Both the position numbers and the translations under genes were made by a program. Positions 24,653-33,519 of a stretch of 64,000 bases of DNA are shown in pieces; position 1 is the stretch's first letter; every line of letters begins with the position of its first letter. Source of the DNA: Kumtagia sp044326205. GTDB lineage: Bacteria > Pseudomonadota > Alphaproteobacteria > Rhizobiales > Rhizobiaceae. Location: NCBI RefSeq assembly GCF_044326205.1, contig NZ_JBIRCY010000001.1, positions 248,001 to 312,000 on the forward strand. The letters run 5' to 3'. The notes beneath the pieces are model-generated. The model had not been told where the DNA came from. It was given only the letters and a program-made list of their open reading frames with translations, and searched no databases.

Positions 24653-25588
24653 ATGACGACCTCGACCGCTCCCGCCTTCGAAGAACTCCTCGACCGCCGC
24701 GCGCGCCAGATCGAGGAGAGGCTGCGCGAGTTGCTCGCCGACAAGTCGCGCGACGGCGAAATCACGCGGCCGGCAACGCTGCTTGCCGCCATGCGCCACG
24801 GCGTGCTCAACGGCGGCAAGCGGCTGCGGCCATTCCTGGTGCTGGAAAGCGCGGCGCTGTTCGGCCGTGACGGATCGGCGGCGCTGACGGTCGCGGCGGC
24901 GCTGGAATGCGTCCATTGCTATTCGCTGATCCATGACGACCTGCCGGCCATGGATGACGACGACCTGCGGCGCGGTCAGCCGACGGTGCACCGCGCCTTC
25001 GACGAGGCGAGCGCCATTCTTGCGGGCGACAGCCTGCTGACGCTCGCCTTCGACATCCTCGCCGAGACCTCGTCGTTTCCGTCGCGCGATGCCGGGCCGT
25101 CGGCGCTGCGACAGCTCGAACTGGTGCGGGGTCTGGCCCGCGCCGCCGGTGTCGGCGGCATGGCGGGTGGGCAGGCGCTCGATCTCGCCGCCGAGAAAAA
25201 AACGCCCGACGAGGCGGGCATCATCACGCTTCAGGCGATGAAGACCGGTGCGCTGATCCGGTTCGCCTGCGAGGCGGGCGCAATCGTTGCCGATGCGGGT
25301 TCCGCCGATCGCGAGAGGCTGTCCGAATTCGGCTCGGCGATCGGGCTGGCCTTCCAGCTTGCGGACGACCTTTTGGACATCACCGCCACGCCGGAAATCG
25401 TAGGTAAGGCGACCGGCAAGGACGCCGCCGCCGGCAAGGCGACGCTAGTGGCGCTGCACGGCGAAGACTGGGCGCGAAAACAGCTCAGCGGTCTGGTGGA
25501 GCAGGCGCATGACCTGCTGGCGCCCTATGGCGACAGTGGCGGAACCTTAAAATCCGTCGCCACCTTCATCGCCGAGCGGAAGCACTGA
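24653..25588 (+). CDS. ispA: Farnesyl/polyprenyl diphosphate synthase (IspA-type)
   Basis: 311 residues, the length of short-chain IspA-type synthases. The first aspartate-rich motif is D-D-L-P-A-M-D-D-D-D (95-104), with the two extra residues typical of bacterial FPP synthases. The second is D-D-L-L-D (238-242). G-G-K-R-L-R-P binds isopentenyl diphosphate. It would make farnesyl diphosphate for quinones, hopanoids and undecaprenyl carriers. Another isoprenoid gene, ispG, is 5 kb downstream but not in the same operon. Confidence 0.9.
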   Translation: MTTSTAPAFEELLDRRARQIEERLRELLADKSRDGEITRPATLLAAMRHGVLNGGKRLRPFLVLESAALFGRDGSAALTVAAALECVHCYSLIHDDLPAMDDDDLRRGQPTVHRAFDEASAILAGDSLLTLAFDILAETSSFPSRDAGPSALRQLELVRGLARAAGVGGMAGGQALDLAAEKKTPDEAGIITLQAMKTGALIRFACEAGAIVADAGSADRERLSEFGSAIGLAFQLADDLLDITATPEIVGKATGKDAAAGKATLVALHGEDWARKQLSGLVEQAHDLLAPYGDSGGTLKSVATFIAERKH

Positions 25589-25595
25589 CTGCGGC

Positions 25596-26009
25596 TCAGC
25601 CGACCACCCAATTGAACGGCACCGGTTGCGTCGTGGGCACCATACCGGGCTGAACGCTGCCGGTGCCGCTGGCGCCTTTCACCGGCGGCATGTCGAACTG
25701 CGACATCGCGGCCACAAGCCGCCGGTGCCCGGAACCCGGCACAACGACCCACAGAAAGAGTTTTCGGTCGCTCTGGTCCCAGTCCCACTCGCCCTTATCT
25801 GTTCCCGTTCGCCCGAGCAGGGCGAGGATGCCCCACCAGTCCCCCTTTGGCGACAGGCTCAGAAGCGTCGGATCCCAGGCAATGTCGATGGGAATCCTGC
25901 TGTTCACCCAACTGGGCGTGATGTGGATCGTGGCACCCTGCAACATGTTGGTCGCCTCACAAGGGCCGCCATGGAAGCGGCCGGCCGGTGCGTCCGGCAA
26001 AAGCGGCAT
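25596..26009 (-). CDS. Hypothetical tryptophan-rich protein
   Basis: 137 residues from ATG 26009. I do not recognise it. It is rich in Trp and Pro (D-W-W-G-I-L, E-W-D-W-D-Q, F-N-W-V-V-G at the very end) and has no membrane helix or signal peptide. The segment L-F-L-W-V-V-V-P-G-S-G-H-R-R looks like a buried strand. It is convergent with ispA, 7 bp apart. Codon use follows the neighbours, so it is probably a real but lineage-restricted gene. Confidence 0.55.
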   Translation of the reverse strand: MPLLPDAPAGRFHGGPCEATNMLQGATIHITPSWVNSRIPIDIAWDPTLLSLSPKGDWWGILALLGRTGTDKGEWDWDQSDRKLFLWVVVPGSGHRRLVAAMSQFDMPPVKGASGTGSVQPGMVPTTQPVPFNWVVG

Positions 26010-26248
26010 GTGTAGCTGCGGACCTCAGCACATCCGGATGCGCAGGCATCCGGAATGCCCCTCACATCAAGGATGCTCCCGCCGGAACGTGTGCGCAAGA
26101 TGCGCCTCTCTGGGACATGGAATACCGAGCCGAAGGCCGGACAAGACCGCATACGCAACCTGGATAGAGCTGCCCTGGAACGGATTCTTAAGGACAATAA
26201 AGCGTAATCCGGCTCGGCGAAATTTTAGCCGATTTCCGGGGGCGGGGC

Positions 26249-28579
26249 GTGCCGAACTATTCGACTTTCATCCGATCGGTACGCTTACGTTATCTATCCG
26301 GGCTGGTGCTTTTTGCCGTGAGCACCGCCGTGATCATGTTCATGCTGAACAACCTCAATGATTTCCGCCGCAGCGTCGATCGTATCGGGCTCGACCTCGC
26401 GACCCTGGCGCGCGATCTGAACAGTGCTGCCGGCTTTGCCGATGGCGCCAGCAGCACCTGGCGCGACGAGACGCGCGCCGACCTCGGCGCGGCGGCGGCC
26501 GGTCACGCCTCCCGGCTCTCCGCCGAAATCGATGCTCTGTCCGCGCAGCTTGAAGCGGTGCGTCCCGGCCTTTCATCCGAGGTCGAAAGCGAAGTCGAAT
26601 CCTCTTCGGTCAACGGCGACCTGTTCTGGTCGTCGCGCGACATCATCCGCAATCTTGGTTCGCTGGCCGGAGCCAGGCAGGCCGACGAATGGAGTTCCCG
26701 CGAGATCCGCAACCAGAACTCGCTGTTCGCCCAGCCATTGCTGATGCGCGCCCGCGCCGCGCTTGACGCCGAGCGCGTGGCAGTGGCTGAACGTGCGGAC
26801 AGACTGCTTGCCTATTCCAGCGCGCTCATGCTCGCGGTTCTGGCCTTTGTGGCACTGTGGATCTTCCGGCCGATGGAGAATGCCATCCGCCGCGCCTTCG
26901 CCGAGACGAAACGCCTGCTCGATCTTGCCGAGGCGGCCGACCGGGCGAAGTCCGAATTCCTGGCCAATATGAGCCACGAGATCCGCACGCCGATGAACGG
27001 CGTGCTGGGCATGGCCGAATTGCTCGCCAGGACCGACCTGACCCCGCGCCAGAAGACTTTCACCGATGTCATCGTGAAGTCCGGCAACGCGCTGATCACC
27101 ATCATCAACGATATTCTCGATTTCTCCAAGATCAATGCCGGACAGTTGACGCTGGATACAGCTCCGTTCCCGCTGGCCGAGGCGGTCGAGGATGTCGCGA
27201 CGCTGATCTCGAGTCGCGTGGCGGAAAAGAATCTTGAGCTGATCGTTCGCGTCGACCCGCGCCTGCCGACGCATGTCGTCGGCGACGCCGGCCGTTTCCG
27301 CCAGATCGTCACCAACCTGCTCGGCAACGCGGTGAAGTTCACCGAACGTGGCCATGTGCTGGTCGACGTCTCCGGCGAAACGGCGGATGGCAAGCTGATG
27401 CTGAAGCTGCGCGTCGAGGACACCGGCATCGGCATTCCGGCCGAGAAACTTCAAACGGTGTTCGAGAAATTCGCGCAGGTCGACGGCTCCTCGACCCGTC
27501 GCCACGAGGGTACCGGCCTGGGGCTCGCCATCGCGGCACGGCTCGTCGACCTGATGGGCGGGCGCATCGGCGTCGAAAGCGAGGTCGGGCGCGGCTCGGT
27601 TTTCTGGTTCAGCGTACCGCTGCCGATCCATCAGGTCGGCGCGGTCGGCGATACGGTGCCGGTCGACATCACCGGCGCCCGTGTGCTGGTCATCGACGAC
27701 AATCCGGTCAACCGTGAGATCCTGCTGGAACAGTTGCGGAGCTGGGGGTTTGACTGTGCCGCCGCCGAGAGCGGGGCGATCGGCCTCGCCTTCCTCGACC
27801 GCGCGCAGAAACTCGGCGCCTCGGTGGATTCCATCATCCTCGACTACCAGATGCCGGGCATGAGCGGCAGCGACGTGGCGCGGGCGCTCGCCGCCGATTC
27901 CCGCCTGTCGGCCATTCCGGTCGTGCTGCTCACGTCCGTCGACCAGATCGATTACGCGCGCATGATTGTCGACTACGGCATCGCCGCCCACCTGACCAAG
28001 CCGGCCCGCTCGGCGCAACTGCTGGGGACATTGGTGGCGGTCATCCAGAAGGCGCGGACGCAGGCCGGACGGGTTCACTATGTCCGCGAAGCGGTCCCGC
28101 ATCCGCCGCGCGAGACGCCGGCCTTCACGTTGCTGCGCGGCCCGACGCCGGCCATGCGCGAGGTTAGTGCCACGCCGGCCAATGTGCCAATCGAAATCCT
28201 GGTTGCCGAGGACAATGAGGTGAACCAACTCGTCTTCGGCCAGATTCTCAACGGCCTCGGCCTTTCCTACCGCATCGCCGGAAACGGCCGCACGGCGGTC
28301 GAAATGTATCGCACGCTCAGCCCGAGGCTGATTCTGATGGACGTGTCGATGCCGGAAATGAACGGCTATCAGGCCTGCCGCGCCATCCGCGACCTGGAAG
28401 GGACATCCGGCAAGCACACGCCGATCATCGGCGTCACCGCGCATGCGCTGAAAGGCGACCGTGAAAAATGCCTGGATGCCGGCATGGACGACTATCTGCC
28501 CAAACCGGTCTCGCCCGACCGGCTGAGCGCCAAGATCGGCACGTGGCTTGGCGAGACGGTGATGGCGAAGACGGCTTAG
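26249..28579 (+). CDS. Hybrid sensor histidine kinase with two receiver domains
   Basis: 776 residues from GTG 26249 (GGGGGCGGGG upstream). Two membrane helices (about 15-35 and 189-206) flank a periplasmic helical sensor of about 150 residues. The HisKA phosphoacceptor is H243 in M-S-H-E-I-R-T-P-M-N-G. The ATPase domain has D-T-G-I-G-I-P and G-T-G-L-G-L-A-I. REC1 (about 475-590) carries I-I-L-D-Y-Q-M-P-G-M-S-G; REC2 (about 650-765) carries I-L-M-D-V-S-M-P-E-M-N-G. Both have the L-x-K-P lysine. BarA-like layout without Hpt. No partner is adjacent, and the signal is unknown. Confidence 0.95.
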   Translation: MPNYSTFIRSVRLRYLSGLVLFAVSTAVIMFMLNNLNDFRRSVDRIGLDLATLARDLNSAAGFADGASSTWRDETRADLGAAAAGHASRLSAEIDALSAQLEAVRPGLSSEVESEVESSSVNGDLFWSSRDIIRNLGSLAGARQADEWSSREIRNQNSLFAQPLLMRARAALDAERVAVAERADRLLAYSSALMLAVLAFVALWIFRPMENAIRRAFAETKRLLDLAEAADRAKSEFLANMSHEIRTPMNGVLGMAELLARTDLTPRQKTFTDVIVKSGNALITIINDILDFSKINAGQLTLDTAPFPLAEAVEDVATLISSRVAEKNLELIVRVDPRLPTHVVGDAGRFRQIVTNLLGNAVKFTERGHVLVDVSGETADGKLMLKLRVEDTGIGIPAEKLQTVFEKFAQVDGSSTRRHEGTGLGLAIAARLVDLMGGRIGVESEVGRGSVFWFSVPLPIHQVGAVGDTVPVDITGARVLVIDDNPVNREILLEQLRSWGFDCAAAESGAIGLAFLDRAQKLGASVDSIILDYQMPGMSGSDVARALAADSRLSAIPVVLLTSVDQIDYARMIVDYGIAAHLTKPARSAQLLGTLVAVIQKARTQAGRVHYVREAVPHPPRETPAFTLLRGPTPAMREVSATPANVPIEILVAEDNEVNQLVFGQILNGLGLSYRIAGNGRTAVEMYRTLSPRLILMDVSMPEMNGYQACRAIRDLEGTSGKHTPIIGVTAHALKGDREKCLDAGMDDYLPKPVSPDRLSAKIGTWLGETVMAKTA

Positions 28580-28602
28580 CGCGCCGGCCTCGACCTACCA
28601 CA

Positions 28603-29508
28603 TCATCGATTGCGCATCACGATACAGGAGCCGCCGGCCGAGCGCAAAGTGGCGCAGATCTTATTGGCCGTCGCCCGGTCGTCGGCGCCGATACGCACGG
28701 CGTAGATGCCGCGCCGGCCGCGTGGCGTGCGCACGCGGCTGACGACGGGGTCGGGATTTTTGAGGATCTTGCCGAAGCGACCGGCGACGCGTTGCCATTG
28801 TTTAATCGCAGCCGCGCGGCGGAAATTGCCGGCGACCTGCACGCCCCAGGGTTTTGTCGCAATGGTCGCCATGGCGATGGTCTGGGCATAGATGGTGCGC
28901 ATGTTGCGGCAGGCTTCGTGGAACGCCCGCTTCGGATCGAGAGGCCGTATCGTGCCGAGGTAGCTGCGCTCCGAAAAATTGTCGGCGGGTTCGCCCATGA
29001 TGTCGAGAACATACTCGTCGGTCTCCAGCGGCAGGAAGCCGCCCGACGTCAGCCAGCGGGTCACCCGCGTTTCGCCGGCATTGTAGGCTGCCGCGGCGAG
29101 CCCGAGGTTGCCGAAGCCCGTCTTCAATTCGGCAAGATATTTTGCGGAGGCGGGAAGCGCCTGGGTGACGTCGAAGGAATTTTTCAGCTTCCGCATCTTC
29201 GCGGTGCCCGGCATGAACTGGGCGATGCCTTCCGCCCCGGCCGGACTGACGGCATCGGGATCGAAACGACTCTCCTTCCAGATCAGCCGTGCGAAGAAGT
29301 CGCGCGGCAGGCCGTTGGCGCGGGCATGGATGTCGATCATGTCGCAGATGCGTGCCGTCGTCATGATGCGGGATTTCGGCGGGTCGGCGAGGGCCGTGCC
29401 GTCGCCGAGACAGAACCCGAACAGCAGGGCGAGCGGCGAAACCCGCCAGAACCGCACATGGAAAAGCCTTGGAAGCGACAGCCCGATATGGACCGCGCGC
29501 CCGAGCAT
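28603..29508 (-). CDS. Lytic murein transglycosylase with C-terminal SPOR-like region
   Basis: 301 residues from ATG 29508. An N-terminal signal (about 20-42, ending T-A-L-A-D) precedes an SLT domain. It has catalytic E79 in I-W-K-E-S-R-F-D-P, then G-A-E-G-I-A-Q-F-M-P-G-T-A and the A-A-A-Y-N-A-G-E motif. The last 70 residues (G-I-Y-A-V-R-I-G-A ... C-I-V-M-R) look like a SPOR-type glycan-binding fold. It cleaves peptidoglycan with 1,6-anhydro product formation. It follows ispG with 4 bp spacing, so it is co-transcribed. Confidence 0.9.
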   Translation of the reverse strand: MLGRAVHIGLSLPRLFHVRFWRVSPLALLFGFCLGDGTALADPPKSRIMTTARICDMIDIHARANGLPRDFFARLIWKESRFDPDAVSPAGAEGIAQFMPGTAKMRKLKNSFDVTQALPASAKYLAELKTGFGNLGLAAAAYNAGETRVTRWLTSGGFLPLETDEYVLDIMGEPADNFSERSYLGTIRPLDPKRAFHEACRNMRTIYAQTIAMATIATKPWGVQVAGNFRRAAAIKQWQRVAGRFGKILKNPDPVVSRVRTPRGRRGIYAVRIGADDRATANKICATLRSAGGSCIVMRNR

Positions 29509-29512
29509 ACTC

Positions 29513-30766
29513 TTACTCCGCCGCCTGCCTGCCGGACTGGCCGAAACGCGTCTCGATGTAGTCGGCGACCATTTTTTCGAAATCCTGGGCGATGTTGGGG
29601 CCGCGCAAGGTGGCCGCCTTGCGCCCGTCGATGAAGACCGGGGCCGATGGCGTTTCGCCGGTGCCGGGCAGCGAGATGCCGATGTCGGCATGTTTTGATT
29701 CGCCAGGGCCGTTGACGATGCAGCCCATGACGGCGACCTTCAATTCCTCGACGCCCGGATATTTGTCGCGCCACACCGGCATGTTCTTGCGCAGGTCGGC
29801 CTGGATGTTCTGGGCGAGTTCCTGAAACACCGTCGAGGTGGTGCGGCCGCATCCAGGGCAGGCGGCTACGACCGGCACGAACTGGCGGAAACCCATGGTC
29901 TGCAGCAGTTCCTGCGCCACCTGCACCTCGCGGGTGCGGTCGCCGTTCGGCTCGGGGGTCAGCGAGATGCGGATCGTGTCGCCGATGCCTTGCTGCAGCA
30001 AAATGCCCATGGCGGCCGAGGACGCAACGATGCCCTTCGAGCCCATGCCGGCCTCGGTCAGGCCGAGATGCAGCGCATGGTCGGAGCGGCTGGCGAGTTC
30101 GGTATAGACGGCGACGAGGTCCTGGACGCGGCTGACCTTAGCCGACAAAATGATCTTGTCGCGCGGCAGGCCGATTTCTTCCGCCGCCTCCGCCGAGAGC
30201 AGCGCCGAGCGCACGATGGCTTCGCGCGTCACCTCGTCGGCGGTGAGCGGCGCACCGTTCTTCTGGTTCTCGTCCATCAGGGCCGTCAGCAATTCCTGAT
30301 CGAGCGAACCCCAGTTGACGCCGATACGGACCGGCTTGTCGTAGCGGATCGCCATCTCGACGATCGCGCCGAACTGGCGGTCCTTCTTCTCCTTGAAGCC
30401 GACATTGCCGGGGTTGATGCGGTATTTCGCCAGCGCCTCGGCGCAGGCCGGATGGTCTGCCAGCAGCTTGTGGCCGATATAGTGGAAGTCACCGACCAGC
30501 GGCACGTTGATGCCCAGCCGGTCGAGCCTTTCGCGGATGCCGGGAACGGCCGCGGCGCTCTCGTCGCGGTCGACGGTGATGCGGACAATCTCCGAACCGG
30601 CCTTGGCCAATGCGGCGACCTGCGCCACCGTGCCGTCGACGTCGGCGGTGTCTGTGTTGGTCATCGACTGGACCACCACCGGCGCGTCGCCGCCCACCAT
30701 GACGCCGCCCACATTCACGCCGACGGATCGCCTCCGCGGCAAGGGGAAGGATTGGTATCCGGTCAT
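29513..30766 (-). CDS. ispG: 4-hydroxy-3-methylbut-2-enyl diphosphate synthase
   Basis: 417 residues from ATG 30766. IspG is the [4Fe-4S] enzyme that converts MEcPP to HMBPP in the MEP pathway. Cluster cysteines are in A-C-P-G-C-G-R and, about 35 residues later, G-C-I-V-N-G-P-G-E. The N-terminal V-V-V-Q-S-M-T-N-T-D-T-A-D segment is a family signature. The lytic transglycosylase gene is directly downstream. Confidence 0.97.
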   Translation of the reverse strand: MTGYQSFPLPRRRSVGVNVGGVMVGGDAPVVVQSMTNTDTADVDGTVAQVAALAKAGSEIVRITVDRDESAAAVPGIRERLDRLGINVPLVGDFHYIGHKLLADHPACAEALAKYRINPGNVGFKEKKDRQFGAIVEMAIRYDKPVRIGVNWGSLDQELLTALMDENQKNGAPLTADEVTREAIVRSALLSAEAAEEIGLPRDKIILSAKVSRVQDLVAVYTELASRSDHALHLGLTEAGMGSKGIVASSAAMGILLQQGIGDTIRISLTPEPNGDRTREVQVAQELLQTMGFRQFVPVVAACPGCGRTTSTVFQELAQNIQADLRKNMPVWRDKYPGVEELKVAVMGCIVNGPGESKHADIGISLPGTGETPSAPVFIDGRKAATLRGPNIAQDFEKMVADYIETRFGQSGRQAAE

Positions 30767-30877
30767 GGCCGGCTGGCCTCGTCGTCGATGAAATCCGCCC
30801 ATGAGGTGGAGGATGCTGCAATACTTGTCAATGGCGCGCGCCGTCGCGCCATCGATGGATAGGAGCGGCGCGCAGCC

Positions 30878-31357
30878 TCAAAGCGCGCCGCCCAGTTCGA
30901 AACGTCCCAGGCGTCGCCACCGGAGCACCGGACAGAGGCCGGTACAGCCCACAGATACCAGCGCATCGATCTCGACGAGCCATTCGGGCATGGCGAGCGT
31001 TTCCACACCGATCCATGTGCTGGCGCAGACAGGCCAGTCCTCGCCGAAGACGTCGTGACCGGCGGCGAAGATCAGCGGGACGAGGTCGGGCCTATGTCCG
31101 ACGACATGGATTCTCATCTGCAGCATATCATGCGTGCTGGCGTTGAGGGCGGCGAGCGCCGCGCGAATGTTCGTGAAGCACTGGCGCGCCTGTGCGGCAT
31201 GGTCGGCGCCACCGACAAGGGCGCTAGAGGCATCGATTGCCACCTGTCCGGAGATCGCCGCGAGACGGGCGCCCGGCGGGCCAACGGCGATCTGCGCGAT
31301 GAGATGCGAGAAGGCTTGGGTGAGTTCCACGGGATTGAGCTTTTCCACGAATGTCAT
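30878..31357 (-). CDS. RidA-family (YjgF/Rid) protein
   Basis: 159 residues from ATG 31357, with GGAG just upstream. The Rid fold is recognisable from L-A-A-I-S-G-Q-V-A-I-D, A-R-Q-C-F-T-N-I-R-A-A-L-A-A, I-H-V-V-G-H-R-P and the C-terminal M-P-E-W-L-V-E-I-D-A-L-V motif. The arginine that binds the imine carboxylate in true RidA is not in its usual place, so it may belong to another Rid subgroup. It follows the FAD monooxygenase gene by 7 bp. Such RidA proteins often accompany oxidative degradation pathways. Confidence 0.88.
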   Translation of the reverse strand: MTFVEKLNPVELTQAFSHLIAQIAVGPPGARLAAISGQVAIDASSALVGGADHAAQARQCFTNIRAALAALNASTHDMLQMRIHVVGHRPDLVPLIFAAGHDVFGEDWPVCASTWIGVETLAMPEWLVEIDALVSVGCTGLCPVLRWRRLGRFELGGAL

Positions 31358-31364
31358 CTCCGGC

Positions 31365-32804
31365 TTAATGGCGGGCGACCGCGGCGGCGTAGCCGTCCGG
31401 GCGAACGAGAGCGGCCCGGACGCCGGCAAAGATGCCGTCGTCCTTCGGCGTGGCGGAGACGGATCGGACGGCGTTCGCATCGAGCCATGCCGGCGAGGGG
31501 GCTTCGGCCCCGGCATCGAATGCCAGGTGCAGCCAGTCGCCCGCCTCCAGCAGCCGATACAGGTTTCTCTCCCTCTCGCCTGTTGTCGTCAGGCTCACAT
31601 CCGGCACGCGCCCGCCTGCAGCGAGATGCCCGCTGGCGCGGGTCGTCGCCATCCAGGCCCCGTAGGCCAGGTCGAAACCCGATAACTCTCCGGCTAGGCG
31701 ACGATTGGCGGCGGGGATGGCGAGCAGGTCGTTCAGCGTGGCGCGCAGCGCCAATGTCGCCGGATCGAAGCGGGTAACGAGCCCGGCCTGTGCCAGCGTG
31801 TTGGCGTACAGCGTCTGGCCGACCGGACGGCGCTCCGCCTCGTAGGAATCGAGCAGGATTTCCGGTGCGCGTCCCCTCACCACGGCTGCCAGCTTCCAGC
31901 CGAGGTTCATCGCATCCTGGATGCCGACATTCATGCCCTGTCCGCCCATCGGCGCATGAATGTGCGCGGCGTCTCCGACCAGCATCACCCGGCCCTTCCG
32001 ATAGGCGGACGCCAGCCGCGTCTCGTCGGTGAAACGCGACAGCCAGATCGGATCGCCCGGCTGGCAGTCGATGCCAAGGATGCGCTCGGCGGCTGTGGCC
32101 ACCTCTTCCAGCGTCACCGGTTCGGATCGGGGCACATGCATGCGTTCGGGATCGACCAGGACAATGCGGTGATGGACCCCGTCGCCCAAGGGGGCGATCA
32201 TCACCGATCCATTCTCGTCCGTGACCGAGACGACAGGCCGTGCCGGCGGCACGCCCAGAACGACATCAGCCAACATCATCGTGTTACGGGCGGCAACCCC
32301 CTCGAAGGCGATTCCTGTCTGTTCGCGCACGAGGCTCCGCGCACCGTCGGCGCCGACGACGTAAAGCGCCGAGCAGGCGCCGCCATCGGTCGAGACCAGG
32401 ACATGGTCGCCACAGTCCTCGATGCCGGTCACCGCCGTGCCGCGGAGGATATCGACCCCGAGTTCGGCGGCCCGCGTCTCCAGCCGCTCCTCCGTCGCCG
32501 CCTGCGGGATGAACAGCGTGTAGGGGAAACTCGTCTCGAACGGCGAAAAATCGAGGCGCGTGTCAAGCGCGGCGTAATGCCCCGTCGGAATCGGCTTGCC
32601 GGTTGCCAGGAACCGGTCGGCGAGACCGCGCAAGGCGAATATCTCCAGGGACCGGCCATGCATGGTGAGGGCGCGCGACTGCCTGCTTCGCTCGGCGCGC
32701 CGCTCGATCACGGCGACATCGACACCCGCGAGCCGCAATTCGCAAGCCAGCCAGAGCCCGGACGGGCCTGCTCCGGCGACGATGACTTCATAGGTTTTTT
32801 TCAT
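31365..32804 (-). CDS. FAD-dependent aromatic/antibiotic monooxygenase
   Basis: 479 residues. Three flavin motifs of the class A flavoprotein hydroxylases are present: G-A-G-P-S-G at residue 11, the D-G motif in V-V-G-A-D-G-A-R-S, and G-D-A-A-H-I-H-A-P-M-G-G-Q-G-M-N near residue 280. A thioredoxin-like C-terminal region is short. Closest in style to phenol hydroxylase-like and rifampicin monooxygenase (Rox) enzymes. It is divergent from a TetR gene with two palindromic operators between, and is first in a unit with RidA. Substrate unknown. Confidence 0.92.
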   Translation of the reverse strand: MKKTYEVIVAGAGPSGLWLACELRLAGVDVAVIERRAERSRQSRALTMHGRSLEIFALRGLADRFLATGKPIPTGHYAALDTRLDFSPFETSFPYTLFIPQAATEERLETRAAELGVDILRGTAVTGIEDCGDHVLVSTDGGACSALYVVGADGARSLVREQTGIAFEGVAARNTMMLADVVLGVPPARPVVSVTDENGSVMIAPLGDGVHHRIVLVDPERMHVPRSEPVTLEEVATAAERILGIDCQPGDPIWLSRFTDETRLASAYRKGRVMLVGDAAHIHAPMGGQGMNVGIQDAMNLGWKLAAVVRGRAPEILLDSYEAERRPVGQTLYANTLAQAGLVTRFDPATLALRATLNDLLAIPAANRRLAGELSGFDLAYGAWMATTRASGHLAAGGRVPDVSLTTTGERERNLYRLLEAGDWLHLAFDAGAEAPSPAWLDANAVRSVSATPKDDGIFAGVRAALVRPDGYAAAVARH

Positions 32805-32816
32805 GTCGAATACTCC

Positions 32817-32859
32817 AATCTAACGTTGTTAGATTTCCCTAACGATGTTAGGTTGTCAA
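32817..32859 (-). promoter_or_regulatory. Promoter of the monooxygenase with tandem TetR operators
   Basis: O1 is AATCTAACGTTGTTAGATT (32817-32835), a perfect 8-bp-arm palindrome. O2 is CCTAACGATGTTAGG (32838-32852). Core CTAAC-N3-GTTAG is identical; centres are 19 bp apart. On the minus strand TTGACA (32859-32854) and AAATCT (32836-32831) are spaced 17 nt. O2 therefore fills the spacer and O1 covers the -10 region. Confidence 0.75.
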
Positions 32860-32880
32860 CCGGAAAAAGGAGAACGCCGG

Positions 32881-33519
32881 ATGCGCATCGTCAAGGAGGA
32901 GGTCGTCGCGGCCGCCCTGGACCTGCTGGATGATGTCGGAATGGAGGGGTTGACCATGCGCAAGCTGGCCGATGCGCTGCGGGTACAGGCGCCCTCGCTC
33001 TATTGGCATTTCGCCAGCAAGGAGGTGCTGCTGGAAGGCATGGCGGACGCCCTGATGGCGCCGGTGGCGCGGCAGGAACCGCCGGGCGAAGCGTGGCACG
33101 CGCGCCTTCAGCGCGTGGCCGGCGAGGTGCGCCGGGCGCTGTTGTCCCATCGCGACGCCGCCCGTGTCTTTGCCGGTACCTATCCCGTGTCCGAGAACGT
33201 GCTCCGGGTTGGTTCCGTCATGATAGAATGCCTCAAGGAAGCCGGCGCCGATGACCGGACGGCGAGCTGGGAGGCATTCGGCATCGTCTATTTCGTGATC
33301 GGCTTCGCGATCGAGGAGCAGTCACTGTCCATGAAGGCCCACAAGGCTGGCCTGTCCTCCGAGGAAGGCGATCTGCTGGCCCGGTATCCGGCGGCGGCTC
33401 TCGCCATGCGCGAAATCACCGCCGGCAACGCGGACGCACGCTTCAATTTCGGCCTGCGCCGGCAGATCGAATCCTTGCGGGTCCGCGCGGCCGGGTGGGA
33501 GGCTTCGGCAGCCGGTTAG
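32881..33519 (+). CDS. TetR-family repressor with TetR_C-type ligand domain
   Basis: 212 residues. The HTH (about 1-50) has L-T-M-R-K-L-A-D-A-L-R-V-Q-A-P-S-L-Y-W-H, close to true TetR. The C-terminal ligand domain continues to about 205. AAAAAGGAGAA lies before the ATG at 32881. Divergent from the FAD monooxygenase; by gene order and operator position it should repress both genes until an inducer, perhaps the monooxygenase substrate, binds. Confidence 0.93.
   Translation: MRIVKEEVVAAALDLLDDVGMEGLTMRKLADALRVQAPSLYWHFASKEVLLEGMADALMAPVARQEPPGEAWHARLQRVAGEVRRALLSHRDAARVFAGTYPVSENVLRVGSVMIECLKEAGADDRTASWEAFGIVYFVIGFAIEEQSLSMKAHKAGLSSEEGDLLARYPAAALAMREITAGNADARFNFGLRRQIESLRVRAAGWEASAAG

Noticed and set aside
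26573..28444. 623-codon minus-strand frame
   Set aside because: Shadow of the hybrid histidine kinase, which has all kinase motifs.
30831..30852. 8-bp hairpin ATGGCGCG/CGCGCCAT between the RidA and ispG genes
   Set aside because: No T tract on either strand; cannot be called a terminator with confidence.
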